Source: Bacteroidaceae bacterium (lineage in GTDB: Bacteria; Bacteroidota; Bacteroidia; Bacteroidales; Bacteroidaceae). From it: a stretch of DNA of 64,000 bases. Below are positions 15,940 to 24,710 of the stretch, piece by piece. Position numbers and translations under genes: made by a program. Location of the stretch: positions 124,001 through 188,000 of the forward strand of contig JAFXVZ010000019.1 in NCBI GenBank assembly GCA_017534535.1, read 5' to 3'. Below the pieces are notes generated by a model that made no database searches, had not been told where the DNA came from, and saw only the letters and a list, made by a program, of their open reading frames with translations. The first letter of the stretch is position 1; every line of letters starts with the position of its first letter.

Positions 15940-17748
15940 ATGAAACATCTCACTACACTCATTTTAATGATGCTGGTATGCCTGACAGCCCCGGCTAACA
16001 ATATTATTGGCTTTTATAAAACAGAGCCATTGAAGGTAGAAATGCCTGAATGGAATTACAGCCTTTCTTCAGTAACTACAACAACTCCTAAAATGAGGCT
16101 AGGCGATATGCCAATGAATGCTTCTGTGAATGCGGTAAACAATACGCAAGCTACAAAGGAGGCTTTTAAGTGGATGAAAACGAATCCTGGTACAAAACCC
16201 TATAAGTTTATGGATGACATGACTTTCGTGGGTGTTCCTTTGTTTGTGGGTGGTATGATTCTTAAGAGTGAAAAGAACGCATTCCGTCAGAATTATAACG
16301 ACGAATGGCATGCCAACACTCGTTTACTTACCCACTTTAAGAGCTCTATCGATGACTATACGCAGTACTTTGGTCCTGCAATGACACTGGGTTTAAAAAT
16401 CTTTGGCTATGAAGGCCGTAGCGATTGGACTCGCTTCCTGGTGAGTGCAGGCCTCTCATATGGTGTAATGGGTGCTTTGGTAAATACCATCAAGTACTCA
16501 GCCAAGGAAATGCGTCCTGATGGCTCTACCGCCAACTCTTGGCCTTCTGGTCATACCGCCAACTCATTCGTTGGTGCAACAGTTTTGCATAAAGAATATG
16601 GTTTGACTCGCTCACCCTGGTTCTCTGTGGCAGGTTATGGTATCGCTACTGCAACAGGTGTGATGCGTGTATTGAACAATCGCCACTGGGTAAGCGATGT
16701 GATGTCTGGCGCAGGTATAGGTATCTTCGCAGGTGAGTTGGGTTATGCTTTGGCAGATTTAATATTCAAGGGGAAAGGTCTGCTTCGCAACGACTTACAG
16801 GGCAACTTCGATAGTCCTTCGTTCTTCTCTGTATCTATGGGTGTAGGCTTGGGGGCTAAAGATGTAAGTTTCCGCATGAAAGACATCAAATATGAGTTTG
16901 CAGATCTATTTGATGATGAAGAATTTTTAAGAGTAGATTTCCGTTCAGCTACAACGGTAGATGCCGAAGGCGCTTACTTCTTTAATAAGTATATAGGTGT
17001 AGGTGGACGCTTGCGTGTTCGCACCATGCCTGCCAAGAACTGGGATGCCATCTCCTATAGACCTGAACAGGCTAATCAAGAGCTTTCCCAGGATATGAAG
17101 AACTTCATGCTGTATATCAATGACTGGACTGAAACCACCCCTGAATATATAGCAGCCACAGAGATGATGATGAACAATGGCAGGGATGTGGTAACCGAAC
17201 AGAATATTACGGTTGAGAGCGACCACCTGAGTGAGTTTTCTGCCAGCGTGGGTCTTTACTTAAATCTGCCCCTGAGTAAGCGATTCTCTATTGGTACCAA
17301 GGCGTTAGTGGGTCGCAGCATTATGCAGGAGCTCGACCTCGATGCCAACTACAAGGGTAATATTAAAGACATCGGCTTTAATATGAGTGTGGTGGATGGT
17401 AATCCTACAAGCTTGGAAATTACCCGATTCAATTCTACCAAAGACGATTATGATATTCAATGGGACTATTTGACAATGGGTGGTCAGACCAGCACTACCT
17501 ATGGTACTGGCTTCTCGATTACTTACCGTTACAAATCAAATTTCTCATGGAAGGTATTCCTCGACTATGACTACACCCGTAAGAAATTCAATTTAAGGTA
17601 TGACCCCTATCGCTATGTATATGTTGCGACTCCTAATCTGGAAGAGTTATATGCCGGTGTGGGAATCGATCTTAGTCCATACGAATTTGAGAGAACAATG
17701 AAGATGCGTTATTTCACCGTTGGTGGATCTTTCACCATCAACTTCTAA
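15940..17748 (+). CDS. PAP2-family phosphatase fused to a C-terminal outer-membrane barrel-like domain
   Basis: A 602-residue exported protein with signal peptide MKHLTTLILMMLVCLTAPA. Residues about 150-275 carry the three PAP2 phosphatase motifs: KEMRPDG (motif 1), PSGHT with H205 (motif 2) and RHWVSD with R248, H249 and D253 (motif 3). The region includes hydrophobic segments typical of lipid-phosphate phosphatases. From about residue 285 the sequence changes to alternating aromatic/polar strands (VSMGVGLGAKDVSF, GVGGRLRVR, FSITYRYKSNFSWKVFLDYDY) and ends in a strand with a terminal aromatic (YFTVGGSFTINF), the classic sign of an outer-membrane barrel. A substrate such as lipid A phosphate or undecaprenyl pyrophosphate is possible but unproven. 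It ends at a shared terminator facing the radical SAM gene. Confidence 0.85.
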   Translation: MKHLTTLILMMLVCLTAPANNIIGFYKTEPLKVEMPEWNYSLSSVTTTTPKMRLGDMPMNASVNAVNNTQATKEAFKWMKTNPGTKPYKFMDDMTFVGVPLFVGGMILKSEKNAFRQNYNDEWHANTRLLTHFKSSIDDYTQYFGPAMTLGLKIFGYEGRSDWTRFLVSAGLSYGVMGALVNTIKYSAKEMRPDGSTANSWPSGHTANSFVGATVLHKEYGLTRSPWFSVAGYGIATATGVMRVLNNRHWVSDVMSGAGIGIFAGELGYALADLIFKGKGLLRNDLQGNFDSPSFFSVSMGVGLGAKDVSFRMKDIKYEFADLFDDEEFLRVDFRSATTVDAEGAYFFNKYIGVGGRLRVRTMPAKNWDAISYRPEQANQELSQDMKNFMLYINDWTETTPEYIAATEMMMNNGRDVVTEQNITVESDHLSEFSASVGLYLNLPLSKRFSIGTKALVGRSIMQELDLDANYKGNIKDIGFNMSVVDGNPTSLEITRFNSTKDDYDIQWDYLTMGGQTSTTYGTGFSITYRYKSNFSWKVFLDYDYTRKKFNLRYDPYRYVYVATPNLEELYAGVGIDLSPYEFERTMKMRYFTVGGSFTINF

Positions 17749-17772
17749 AGCAATAATCCTGAACGGCAAAAT

Positions 17773-17805
17773 AATACCACAAGAAGCGTTGACTCTTGGG
17801 GTATT
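17773..17805. terminator. Bidirectional intrinsic terminator between convergent genes
   Basis: The 12-bp arms AATACCACAAGA and TCTTGGGGTATT pair with one mismatch around a 9-base loop. The stem is flanked by a T run on the right and an A-rich stretch on the left, so it can end transcripts from both the PAP2 gene (+) and the radical SAM gene (-). Confidence 0.7.
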
Positions 17806-17811
17806 CAGTTT

Positions 17812-18585
17812 TTAATAGGAAACAGAACAAGGGATACCAGCTTCTCGTAACAGCTCCCCAATCCTGTCAAGTTCTTCATGCGTGGCTTTCATTAATCCGT
17901 GCGCTGGCGTCTCTCTGTCTATGGTATAAATCATCACCTGACGAGGGGCAATCTCCTTCACCTGTTCTAACCAAGGAATCACATAGTCATCAGTGGTATT
18001 GTTTACATCCTTACCCTCGTAAGTGCCTTTCATAAACATGGTCTGCACAATACAATTGCCCTCAAATGTCTGCATATTACCTATGATATCTTCAACCGAA
18101 TACTTGCCAACTGGCCTATCTGTCAAATAGATATAATTCATATCAATGGTATCGAGCTTCAGGATGTTGTTATCCACCTTCGCTAAAGCCATCCTTATCT
18201 CAGGCTTGGTAATCATAGTGGCATTGCTCAGCACACTCACCTTGGCTTGGGGAAAATACTTATCTCGCAATTCTAAAGTATCGACTATAATCTCTGGGAA
18301 ATGGGGATGCAACGTAGGTTCACCATTACCGGCAAAGGTCAACACATCAGGAGCAGGCCCATCTGCCTGCATACCCTTTAACTTGGCCTCCAAAGCTTCA
18401 CGCACCTCTTCACGGGTGGGCATCGGAAGCTTAGGACGATGGTCGGCATTGAAGCCACACTCGCAATAGATGCAGTCGAAGGAACATAGCTTGCCATCAG
18501 CAGGCAAGAGGTTAATACCTAGTGACACACCCAGTCGTCTGGAATGTACAGGGCCAAATATCGGTGATGGATAGATTACTGTCAT
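17812..18585 (-). CDS. Radical SAM protein
   Basis: A 257-residue cytoplasmic protein starting MTVIYPSPIFGPVHSRRLG at 18585; the frame continues 13 codons further upstream but that part holds a -7 box. The radical SAM iron-sulphur motif is C34-x3-C38-x2-C41 (CSFDCIYC). A TFAGNGEPTLHP stretch corresponds to the SAM-binding GGE-type motif. RRLGVSLGINLLP at the N-terminus is shared with a widespread family of uncharacterised radical SAM proteins related to the MoaA/PflA group. The reaction is not known, and no substrate protein or peptide is encoded next to it. Confidence 0.88.
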   Translation of the reverse strand: MTVIYPSPIFGPVHSRRLGVSLGINLLPADGKLCSFDCIYCECGFNADHRPKLPMPTREEVREALEAKLKGMQADGPAPDVLTFAGNGEPTLHPHFPEIIVDTLELRDKYFPQAKVSVLSNATMITKPEIRMALAKVDNNILKLDTIDMNYIYLTDRPVGKYSVEDIIGNMQTFEGNCIVQTMFMKGTYEGKDVNNTTDDYVIPWLEQVKEIAPRQVMIYTIDRETPAHGLMKATHEELDRIGELLREAGIPCSVSY

Positions 18586-18613
18586 TTCTAGAGTTGTTTT
18601 ATGTTTCAGCTTG

Positions 18614-18621
18614 CGAAGATA
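18614..18621 (-). promoter_or_regulatory. -7 box (TATCTTCG) of the radical SAM gene
   Basis: TATCTTCG on the minus strand is one base off TAnnTTTG and leaves about 20-25 bases of leader before the ATG at 18585. It lies downstream of the terminator at 18655-18680, so the gene need not depend on read-through from the candidate small RNA. Confidence 0.35.
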
Positions 18622-18654
18622 CACATTATTTCTCAGATTCGTAGGTAGAAAATT

Positions 18655-18680
18655 AAAAAAAGGAGTACATCCCGTACTCC
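18655..18680 (-). terminator. Intrinsic terminator of the candidate small RNA
   Basis: A perfect 7-bp stem, GGAGTAC (18662-18668) with GTACTCC (18674-18680), a 5-base loop and, on the minus strand, a run of seven Ts (18655-18661). Confidence 0.7.
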
Positions 18681-18719
18681 AATCCTAATTAACCTTAAAT
18701 CTTAATACTATGAAAAACA
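18655..18719 (-). ncRNA. Candidate small RNA of about 65 nt with its own promoter and terminator
   Basis: A canonical promoter (18725-18755, minus strand) predicts a start near 18719. The transcript then runs through a U- and A-rich unpaired part and ends at a GC-containing hairpin (GGAGTAC/GTACTCC) followed by seven Us at 18655-18661. Nothing in it encodes a protein on the minus strand. It may be an independent small RNA or an attenuated leader of the radical SAM gene, whose own -7 box lies just downstream. I have the impression that this leader-like sequence recurs in other Bacteroides genomes, but I cannot verify that here. Confidence 0.55.
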
Positions 18720-18724
18720 CAGTG

Positions 18725-18755
18725 CAAAGGTACAGCTTTTTGACAAAACCACAAA
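18725..18755 (-). promoter_or_regulatory. Canonical promoter (TTTG-19 bp-TACCTTTG) for the candidate small RNA
   Basis: On the minus strand the -33 TTTG (18752-18755) and the -7 TACCTTTG (18725-18732) are separated by exactly 19 bp. This is among the best matches to the Bacteroides consensus in the window, although no protein gene follows directly. Confidence 0.7.
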
Positions 18756-18860
18756 TTTAAACCTCAAATTAATGTGTTTTATAACATGTTTTAGTATTAT
18801 GTAAGCATTTGTTAAGATTTTAACATTGTTTTATGACACGCTTATTACATTATTTAAAAC

Positions 18861-18891
18861 TTGGTATGATGAAGAAAAATGCTTATCTTTG
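18861..18891 (+). promoter_or_regulatory. mutS promoter (TTGG-19 bp-TATCTTTG)
   Basis: The -7 TATCTTTG (18884-18891) is an exact consensus match and a -33-like TTGG (18861-18864) lies 19 bp upstream. The predicted leader is short, about 13 bases to the GTG at 18912 or 31 to the ATG at 18930. The rest of the 326-bp gap holds the small RNA unit. Confidence 0.6.
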
Positions 18892-18911
18892 CTGCCTAAA
18901 TAACAGGAAAA

Positions 18912-21521
18912 GTGAACGCAGATATTGAAATGACCCCCATGATGAAGCAGTTCTTGGGCTTAAAAGCCAAGAACCCTGATGCCTTGATGCTGTTTCGTTG
19001 TGGCGACTTTTACGAAACATATTCCACAGATGCTGTCGAAGCATCTGACATTTTAGGGATTACACTTACCAAACGTGCTAATGGCAAAGGCAAGACCATC
19101 GAGATGGCAGGATTTCCTTATCATGCCCTTGACACTTACCTGCCCAAGCTCATCAGGGCTGGCAAGCGTGTGGCCATCTGCGACCAATTGGAAGACCCTA
19201 AGCTGACTAAGAAGTTGGTAAAGCGAGGCATCACTGAGTTGGTGACACCTGGTGTGGCTATCAATGATAATGTGCTGAACTACAAGGAGAACAATTTCCT
19301 GTGTGCCATCCATTTCGGGAAACAGAATGTAGGGATTGCTTTCTTGGATATCTCTACAGGCGAGTTCCTGACAGCTGAAGGAAACTATGAATATATCGAT
19401 AAACTGCTGAGTAACTTTGCCCCAAAAGAGATTATCTTCGAGCGAGGAAAAAGACAACTGTTTGAACAAAACTTCAGCAATAAATATTATACTTTTGAAC
19501 TGGAGGACTGGGTGTTTAATGAAACTTCTAGTAGGGAGAAACTGTTGGAACACTTTGAGGTAAAGACTTTGAAAGGATTTGGCGTAGAACACCTTAGAAA
19601 TGGTATCACAGCCAGCGGAGCTATCCTGCAATATCTGGTGATGACACAGCATACGCAAATAGGACATATTACCTCTCTGGCTCGCATTGAGGAAGATCGT
19701 TTCGTCCGTCTAGATAAGTTCACTGTTCGCAATCTGGAGCTGATAGGAAGTATGAACGAAGGAGGAAGCAGTCTGCTGAATGTAATTGACAAAACCATCT
19801 GTCCCATGGGTGCTCGCTTGCTTCGTCGCTGGCTGGTGTTCCCTCTGAAAGATGTGGCCCCTATCAATGAGCGCCTGGATGTGGTAGAATATTTCTTCCG
19901 TGAACCTGATTTTAAGACCTTGATAGAGGAACAGTTACATCTGATTGGCGACATGGAACGTATTATCTCCAAAGTGGCTGTAGGCAGGGTAAATCCTCGT
20001 GAGGTGGTTGCGTTGAAGACTGCTTTGTATGCCATCGAGCCTATCCGAGATGCTTGCTTAGAAGCAAAGAATCCCATCATCAATCACGTTGGCGAACAAC
20101 TGAACATCTGCTTGTCTATTCGCGAAAGGATTGAACGAGAAATCAACAACGACCCTCCTTTGCAGGTAAACAAGGGAGGTGTCATCAAGGGTGGCTTCAA
20201 TGACGAGTTAGATGAGTTACGACAGATCGCCTATTCGGGCAAGGATTATCTCTTACAGGTGCAACAACGAGAAAGCGAGCTTACTGGCATTCCTTCACTG
20301 AAGGTGGGTTACAACAATGTGTTTGGCTATTATATAGAGGTGCGAAACACCCACAAGGACAAGGTGCCGGCTTCGTGGGTGCGTAAGCAGACATTGGTAA
20401 ATGCTGAAAGATACATCACTGAAGAACTCAAGGAATACGAGGAGAAAATCTTAGGTGCAGAAGACAAGATCCTCATCTTGGAACAACAGCTATATGACAA
20501 CCTAGTACATGGGTTGATGGAATTTATCCCTGCCATTCAGGTAGATGCCAATCAGTTGGCAAAGATAGATTGCCTCTTGTCGTTTGCCCAAGTTGCCAAA
20601 GCCAACAAGTATATCCGTCCTGTCATCAGCGACGATGATGTGTTGGATATCCGCAAAGGGCGTCATCCTGTGATAGAAAAGCAACTACCTATCGGTGAGC
20701 AATATATCCCCAATGATGTGGAGTTGGATAGTCACAACCAGCAAATCATTATCATCACGGGGCCAAATATGGCTGGTAAGTCGGCTTTGCTTCGTCAAAC
20801 GGCCCTTATCACACTGATGGCACAGATAGGCAGTTTCGTGCCTGCGGAAAGTGCCCATATCGGTTTGGTTGATAAAATTTTCACCCGTGTAGGTGCTAGC
20901 GATAACATCTCGGTGGGTGAATCAACCTTTATGGTGGAGATGACAGAGGCGGCAGACATCATGAACAACCTTTCACCTCGAAGTCTGGTTTTGTTCGACG
21001 AGTTAGGTCGTGGTACCTCTACCTACGATGGCATCAGCATCGCCTGGGCAATTGTGGAATATATTCACAACCATCCCAAAGCCAAGGCTCGCACGCTCTT
21101 CGCTACACATTATCACGAACTGAATGAGATGGAGAAGACACATGAGCGCATCAAGAATTATAACGTATCTGTCAAGGAGATAGACGGTAAGGTGATATTC
21201 GTGCGTAAGTTGGAACGTGGTGGAAGCGAACACTCATTTGGTATTCATGTGGCAAAGCTGGCAGGCATGCCCAAGAGCATCGTGAAACGTGCCAATGAGA
21301 TCCTGAAGGTATTGGAGAAGGATCAAGGAAGAGGTGTAGATACCAAGCCATTGGGTGACATCCGCCAAGCTGATGGTTACCAACTCAGCTTCTTCCAACT
21401 TGACGACCCAATCCTCAGTCAGATTCGTGATGAAATCCTCCACTTGGATGTGAACAACCTCACCCCTCTCGAAGCCCTTAACAAACTCAATGACATCAAG
21501 CGGATTTTGAAAGGTAAGTAG
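18912..21521 (+). CDS. mutS: DNA mismatch repair protein MutS
   Basis: An 869-residue protein. The N-terminal mismatch-binding domain begins [19 protein letters not shown] and includes the [10 protein letters not shown] motif (the F-x-E mismatch-contact type). Connector, lever and clamp domains follow. The ATPase has Walker A GPNMAGKS, the ST motif with GESTFMVEM, Walker [17 protein letters not shown] and the helix-turn-helix end. Length and order match bacterial MutS. The start is a GTG at 18912 preceded by AGGAAA; an ATG at 18930 would remove six residues and is possible. The stop codon directly abuts the stop of the convergent next gene, with no base between them. No mutL is in view. Confidence 0.97.
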   Translation: MNADIEMTPMMKQFLGLKAKNPDALMLFRCGDFYETYSTDAVEASDILGITLTKRANGKGKTIEMAGFPYHALDTYLPKLIRAGKRVAICDQLEDPKLTKKLVKRGITELVTPGVAINDNVLNYKENNFLCAIHFGKQNVGIAFLDISTGEFLTAEGNYEYIDKLLSNFAPKEIIFERGKRQLFEQNFSNKYYTFELEDWVFNETSSREKLLEHFEVKTLKGFGVEHLRNGITASGAILQYLVMTQHTQIGHITSLARIEEDRFVRLDKFTVRNLELIGSMNEGGSSLLNVIDKTICPMGARLLRRWLVFPLKDVAPINERLDVVEYFFREPDFKTLIEEQLHLIGDMERIISKVAVGRVNPREVVALKTALYAIEPIRDACLEAKNPIINHVGEQLNICLSIRERIEREINNDPPLQVNKGGVIKGGFNDELDELRQIAYSGKDYLLQVQQRESELTGIPSLKVGYNNVFGYYIEVRNTHKDKVPASWVRKQTLVNAERYITEELKEYEEKILGAEDKILILEQQLYDNLVHGLMEFIPAIQVDANQLAKIDCLLSFAQVAKANKYIRPVISDDDVLDIRKGRHPVIEKQLPIGEQYIPNDVELDSHNQQIIIITGPNMAGKSALLRQTALITLMAQIGSFVPAESAHIGLVDKIFTRVGASDNISVGESTFMVEMTEAADIMNNLSPRSLVLFDELGRGTSTYDGISIAWAIVEYIHNHPKAKARTLFATHYHELNEMEKTHERIKNYNVSVKEIDGKVIFVRKLERGGSEHSFGIHVAKLAGMPKSIVKRANEILKVLEKDQGRGVDTKPLGDIRQADGYQLSFFQLDDPILSQIRDEILHLDVNNLTPLEALNKLNDIKRILKGK

Positions 21522-23504
21522 TTAAAACTTCACTCTGAGCTGCATTTGCAGGTCACACTTATCTTTACCCTTAATCTGCTCATTACCAGAACTAATCATA
21601 GTCCTATCAAGGTAATGCGTATGGCCGAACTTGGTGATAAGCATCAGGGTCTTACCCAAATCAAGACGGAGGTGAGCAGAATAGCGGATACCCTCACCAC
21701 TGAACGAGGGAGAAGTGAAGGTGTAGAGCAGACCACGTTCATAGCCATAGACACGAGAATCGTAGTCGTCAGTATGAAAATACGTGCCCTGAAGATGAAG
21801 CGCCATCTTCCAAAACTTGTAACCAGCCAAGCCTGTAACCTGCCACCCCATCCTACTTACCTGCTGATGAAACACATTCAAATCAGCAGTAGAACGAAGC
21901 AACAGACGATCAGTCTGATAACTCACTCGATATCGCCACTGATGCTGATAGGTAGGCAACGTGATTTCCCCCTTAGTACCAGTGATATCCCTCTCCTTTC
22001 GCTTAAACCGATAATGCAAGAACATTTGCAGGTGAGACATAGGCTGATACTCTACACTACCCCTCCCCTCAAAGCCCCACGACGACTTGCTGATGCGATA
22101 TTTCCACCAAGGATGCGAGAACAAATCCACAGAACCAAAGAAACGGAAGTGCCTAAGAGGAGAAGCCTCAGCAGCTAAATACCAGCCATTTTCATTCTGT
22201 ACAGAACCTCCATCGCTGAAAGCACTGGCAAAGTAAGCCCAATAATCATAGCGATAATACCGATGCACCAACATCAACTTATAATTCAAAGATGGCTGAT
22301 ACACTACCCTATTCAGCACAGCCCATCCCTCTTTACCCTTCGCCAATTCACCAGCTATATTCAATCGTCTCAATCTCAGTTTATAATCCAAGCCAAGATT
22401 ATAGAAATTCTTCCCATGTAGATTATATTCAGCATAACCCGAGAGTCGAGGCATATACTCCTTGCTGAACCCATACCAGATGCCTGTCAAGCCTACATCT
22501 ATCCTATTACTTCGCCAACCCAGGTGACCTCCAGCCAGTTGCATCGATAAAACTCCTCGTCTCTTTGCCTCCGTTTCAGTGCGATGCGACCCCGTTTTGG
22601 TGATGGAACTCGCAATATCATTTTTCACATTGCCATCCAACTTGCGATAAGAATAAAAGCCGGACACCTCCCATTGTTTGGTCAAGTTGAGGGTAGTGGC
22701 TATCCCACGAAAAAAGTTCACCTCATCCGTAGAAGCATGTTTACGAATCCCTGAAGCACGTGTTTCTGAGGTGGCCAATGAATACGACTTCCCTAATCGG
22801 AAGGCACTGCCCAGCACCAATCCCTGTCCAAATCCCAGTCGATAATCACCTATTGCCAAAGCCTTTATCATACCCAAGTTACGCAGCAACAAATGAATGC
22901 CATAATGATCATATCCCAACTTGTTATGCTGTTTAAACAAAGGTTCACCTGAATCTTTCTCAGCTGAGAAGCCAACTTGTAGATAGTCGCCATAACCAAA
23001 TTCATAGCGGACGGAATGATACTGAGGCGTGCCTAGATACTCCGTTTCATAGCCCTTCCTTTTATAAAAAGGTATATCAAGGCGAGACAACACCTCATGC
23101 TTGCCGCGTTGGGCGATATTCTTCAACTGAGGAAAATGCTTCTCGATGGTCTGTGCATTCACTTCCACAAACGGCAATAGCAACTGGATGGTACGCTGAT
23201 CCATCTCCTCCACCAACTGCAACTCATAAATCGTCTGCATTTGTCCATGTGTATAGACATAAGCCAACAAATTCTCAATTTGCGTTTCAGACAAGAAAGG
23301 CAATCTCTCCAGTTGTTCACGAGTAGCCGTATTGATGTCGATGGGTTGTGATATTTCCTCCAACACATCCTCCCAATTGACCTCTTCGTCATCAGCGGCC
23401 AACTCCTCCAAATGGTCTTCCAACAAGAGATTTACATCCTGCCCGTGCATTAGGACAGGCATCATTAGCCAAAAGGCTGTCAAGATAGATTTGAGTATCT
23501 TCAT
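21522..23504 (-). CDS. Exported helix-hairpin-helix domain protein with outer-membrane barrel
   Basis: A 660-residue protein with signal peptide MKILKSILTAFWLMMPVLMHGQ. A short acidic stretch is followed (residues about 50-115) by tandem helix-hairpin-helix elements of the ComEA kind (DINTATREQLERLPFLS and MQTIYELQLVEEMDQ). From about residue 135 the protein is built of amphipathic strands rich in Y, G and aromatic residues (YHSVRYEFGYGDYLQVGFSA and others), typical of an outer-membrane barrel, ending with QLRVKF. The helix-hairpin-helix module usually binds DNA backbone non-specifically, so a surface or periplasmic DNA contact is possible, but this barrel family has no assigned function that I know. 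The gene ends flush against mutS. Confidence 0.82.
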   Translation of the reverse strand: MKILKSILTAFWLMMPVLMHGQDVNLLLEDHLEELAADDEEVNWEDVLEEISQPIDINTATREQLERLPFLSETQIENLLAYVYTHGQMQTIYELQLVEEMDQRTIQLLLPFVEVNAQTIEKHFPQLKNIAQRGKHEVLSRLDIPFYKRKGYETEYLGTPQYHSVRYEFGYGDYLQVGFSAEKDSGEPLFKQHNKLGYDHYGIHLLLRNLGMIKALAIGDYRLGFGQGLVLGSAFRLGKSYSLATSETRASGIRKHASTDEVNFFRGIATTLNLTKQWEVSGFYSYRKLDGNVKNDIASSITKTGSHRTETEAKRRGVLSMQLAGGHLGWRSNRIDVGLTGIWYGFSKEYMPRLSGYAEYNLHGKNFYNLGLDYKLRLRRLNIAGELAKGKEGWAVLNRVVYQPSLNYKLMLVHRYYRYDYWAYFASAFSDGGSVQNENGWYLAAEASPLRHFRFFGSVDLFSHPWWKYRISKSSWGFEGRGSVEYQPMSHLQMFLHYRFKRKERDITGTKGEITLPTYQHQWRYRVSYQTDRLLLRSTADLNVFHQQVSRMGWQVTGLAGYKFWKMALHLQGTYFHTDDYDSRVYGYERGLLYTFTSPSFSGEGIRYSAHLRLDLGKTLMLITKFGHTHYLDRTMISSGNEQIKGKDKCDLQMQLRVKF

Positions 23505-23538
23505 CTGTTATGAATGAATAATTTATTAAACTTGTGTA

Positions 23539-23546
23539 CAAAAGTA
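23539..23546 (-). promoter_or_regulatory. -7 box (TACTTTTG) of the helix-hairpin-helix barrel gene
   Basis: An exact TAnnTTTG match on the minus strand that leaves a leader of about 28 bases before the ATG at 23504. No clear -33 TTTG is present. Confidence 0.45.
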
Positions 23547-23621
23547 GATAAATTAGTTAATTCTACCACAATTTTTGGCAGAAAAAATACAACTTATCGA
23601 AGATAAATCTATTTTTGTGAC

Positions 23622-24233
23622 ATGATTCGCAGATTTGCTATATCGTTTTTCATGCTGACCCTATGTATTCAGCTCTCTTGTCTGGCTCAAAACGAAACAT
23701 CCACAAGTCAGTCGGGACAGATGTACATTACCCGAGGCTTCGTTTATCAGGGCGACACCATCCCTTGGATCCAACTACGTACCGTTCATGTGTTCAAGGA
23801 ATTGAAATTCAAGAAGAAGAAAGACTATGAGCAATATGAGCGACTCATTCGCGATGTAAAGAAAGTGTTGCCAATTGCCAACGAGGTAAATTCAGCCATT
23901 ATTGAGACCTACGAATACCTGCAGACCATTCCCAACGAGAAAGAGCGGAAGCGTCACATCAAGGATTTGGAGAAAGGTATCAAGCAACAATACACCCCTC
24001 GACTGAAGAAACTCACCACCCGTCAAGGCAAGTTGCTCATCCGGCTCATTGACCGTCAGAGCAACCAAACCACCTACGACCTAGTTAAGGCATTCTTGGG
24101 TTCTTTCCGAGCCACCACCTACCAAATCTTCGCCTCCATGTTTGGCTTCAGCCTCAAGAAACACTATGACCCCGAAGGTGACGATGCCCTCACTGAACGT
24201 GTCATCATCTTGGTAGAGAATGGGCAGGTGTAA
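23622..24233 (+). CDS. DUF4294 family exported protein
   Basis: A 203-residue protein with a signal peptide (MIRRFAISFFMLTLCIQLSCLAQ). The rest matches the DUF4294 pattern as I know it: a strand-rich start (YITRGFVYQGDTIPWIQLRTVHVF), then a helical body with KDYEQYERLIRDVKKVLPIA and LTTRQGKLLIRLIDRQ. The function is unknown and no catalytic motif is seen. A TATTTTTG box ends only 4 bases before this ATG. The true transcription start might therefore favour the next ATG at 23652, but that would spoil the signal peptide, so the first ATG is kept. Confidence 0.8.
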   Translation: MIRRFAISFFMLTLCIQLSCLAQNETSTSQSGQMYITRGFVYQGDTIPWIQLRTVHVFKELKFKKKKDYEQYERLIRDVKKVLPIANEVNSAIIETYEYLQTIPNEKERKRHIKDLEKGIKQQYTPRLKKLTTRQGKLLIRLIDRQSNQTTYDLVKAFLGSFRATTYQIFASMFGFSLKKHYDPEGDDALTERVIILVENGQV

Positions 24234-24526
24234 AGAGAAGGGGGTCACTTCACTTCGCAATGGCACATCCTCTTTTTTGTTTTTGACTTGATTGGAAATA
24301 ATGAGGATAAGGGATAAAGGGATTGTAAAATAGTTGTTCATCAGTTTTAGATGCGTTTGAAATTGGGTATAGGGAAACAATCGTTCGGGTATAGGCGCAT
24401 GACCGTTTGAGTATAGGCAAACGATGAATTACTACGTATTCGTTTCCTTTTCTCTTGCGACTTTAACCCAATCGACAGATTATGGTTTACCCATGTCATA
24501 CCTTTAACCCATCTGCAATGGTTACA

Positions 24527-24542
24527 GGTTACAGCTGTAACC
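24527..24542. repeat. Perfect 16-bp palindrome GGTTACAGCTGTAACC, copy 1
   Basis: A self-complementary 16-mer preceded by another GGTTACA and enclosed by ATGG/CCAT, so that a longer cruciform or hairpin is possible. An identical copy lies at 24648-24663. Confidence 0.75.
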
Positions 24543-24647
24543 ATGTCCCCTTTTACTCATTATTTAATTCTTTTTTAATTCAAAACAGCTATGTACCAGT
24601 CGTTTATCATGTGTTCATATTATTTTCTGTCATTTCTGCGGACATAT

Positions 24648-24663
24648 GGTTACAGCTGTAACC
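24648..24663. repeat. Perfect 16-bp palindrome GGTTACAGCTGTAACC, copy 2
   Basis: Identical to the copy at 24527-24542, 121 bp away, and followed by CGTAACC. It lies about 50 bp beyond the asnB stop codon. Confidence 0.75.
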
Positions 24664-24710
24664 CGTAACCGAAAAAAACATCGGCAGCATTATTCTCCTT
24701 CTCTTCAAAA

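Larger units (their letters stand above)
24340..24670. repeat. Palindrome-rich intergenic region with three GTATAGG units at 22-bp period
   Basis: This fills most of the 477-bp gap between the convergent DUF4294 and asnB genes. GGGTATAGG occurs at 24365 and 24387 and GAGTATAGG at 24409, exactly 22 bp apart. The third copy is flanked by CGTTTG/CAAACG. ATGG/CCAT (centre 24488) and two 16-bp perfect palindromes follow. No gene, promoter or strong U-tract terminator was found here. The period and the setting at convergent gene ends resemble the array at 7117-7380, but the dyads are weaker and spaced less regularly. Confidence 0.55.

Noticed and set aside
18710..18760. A 16-codon peptide (MKNTVQRYSFL...) on the plus strand over the small-RNA promoter
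   Set aside because: The same bases form an excellent minus-strand promoter with a terminator downstream; there is no plus-strand promoter and no evidence of translation.
21546..22178. A 210-codon open frame opposite the barrel gene
   Set aside because: Low-complexity shadow of the reverse strand without any domain; the barrel frame is complete and has a signal peptide.
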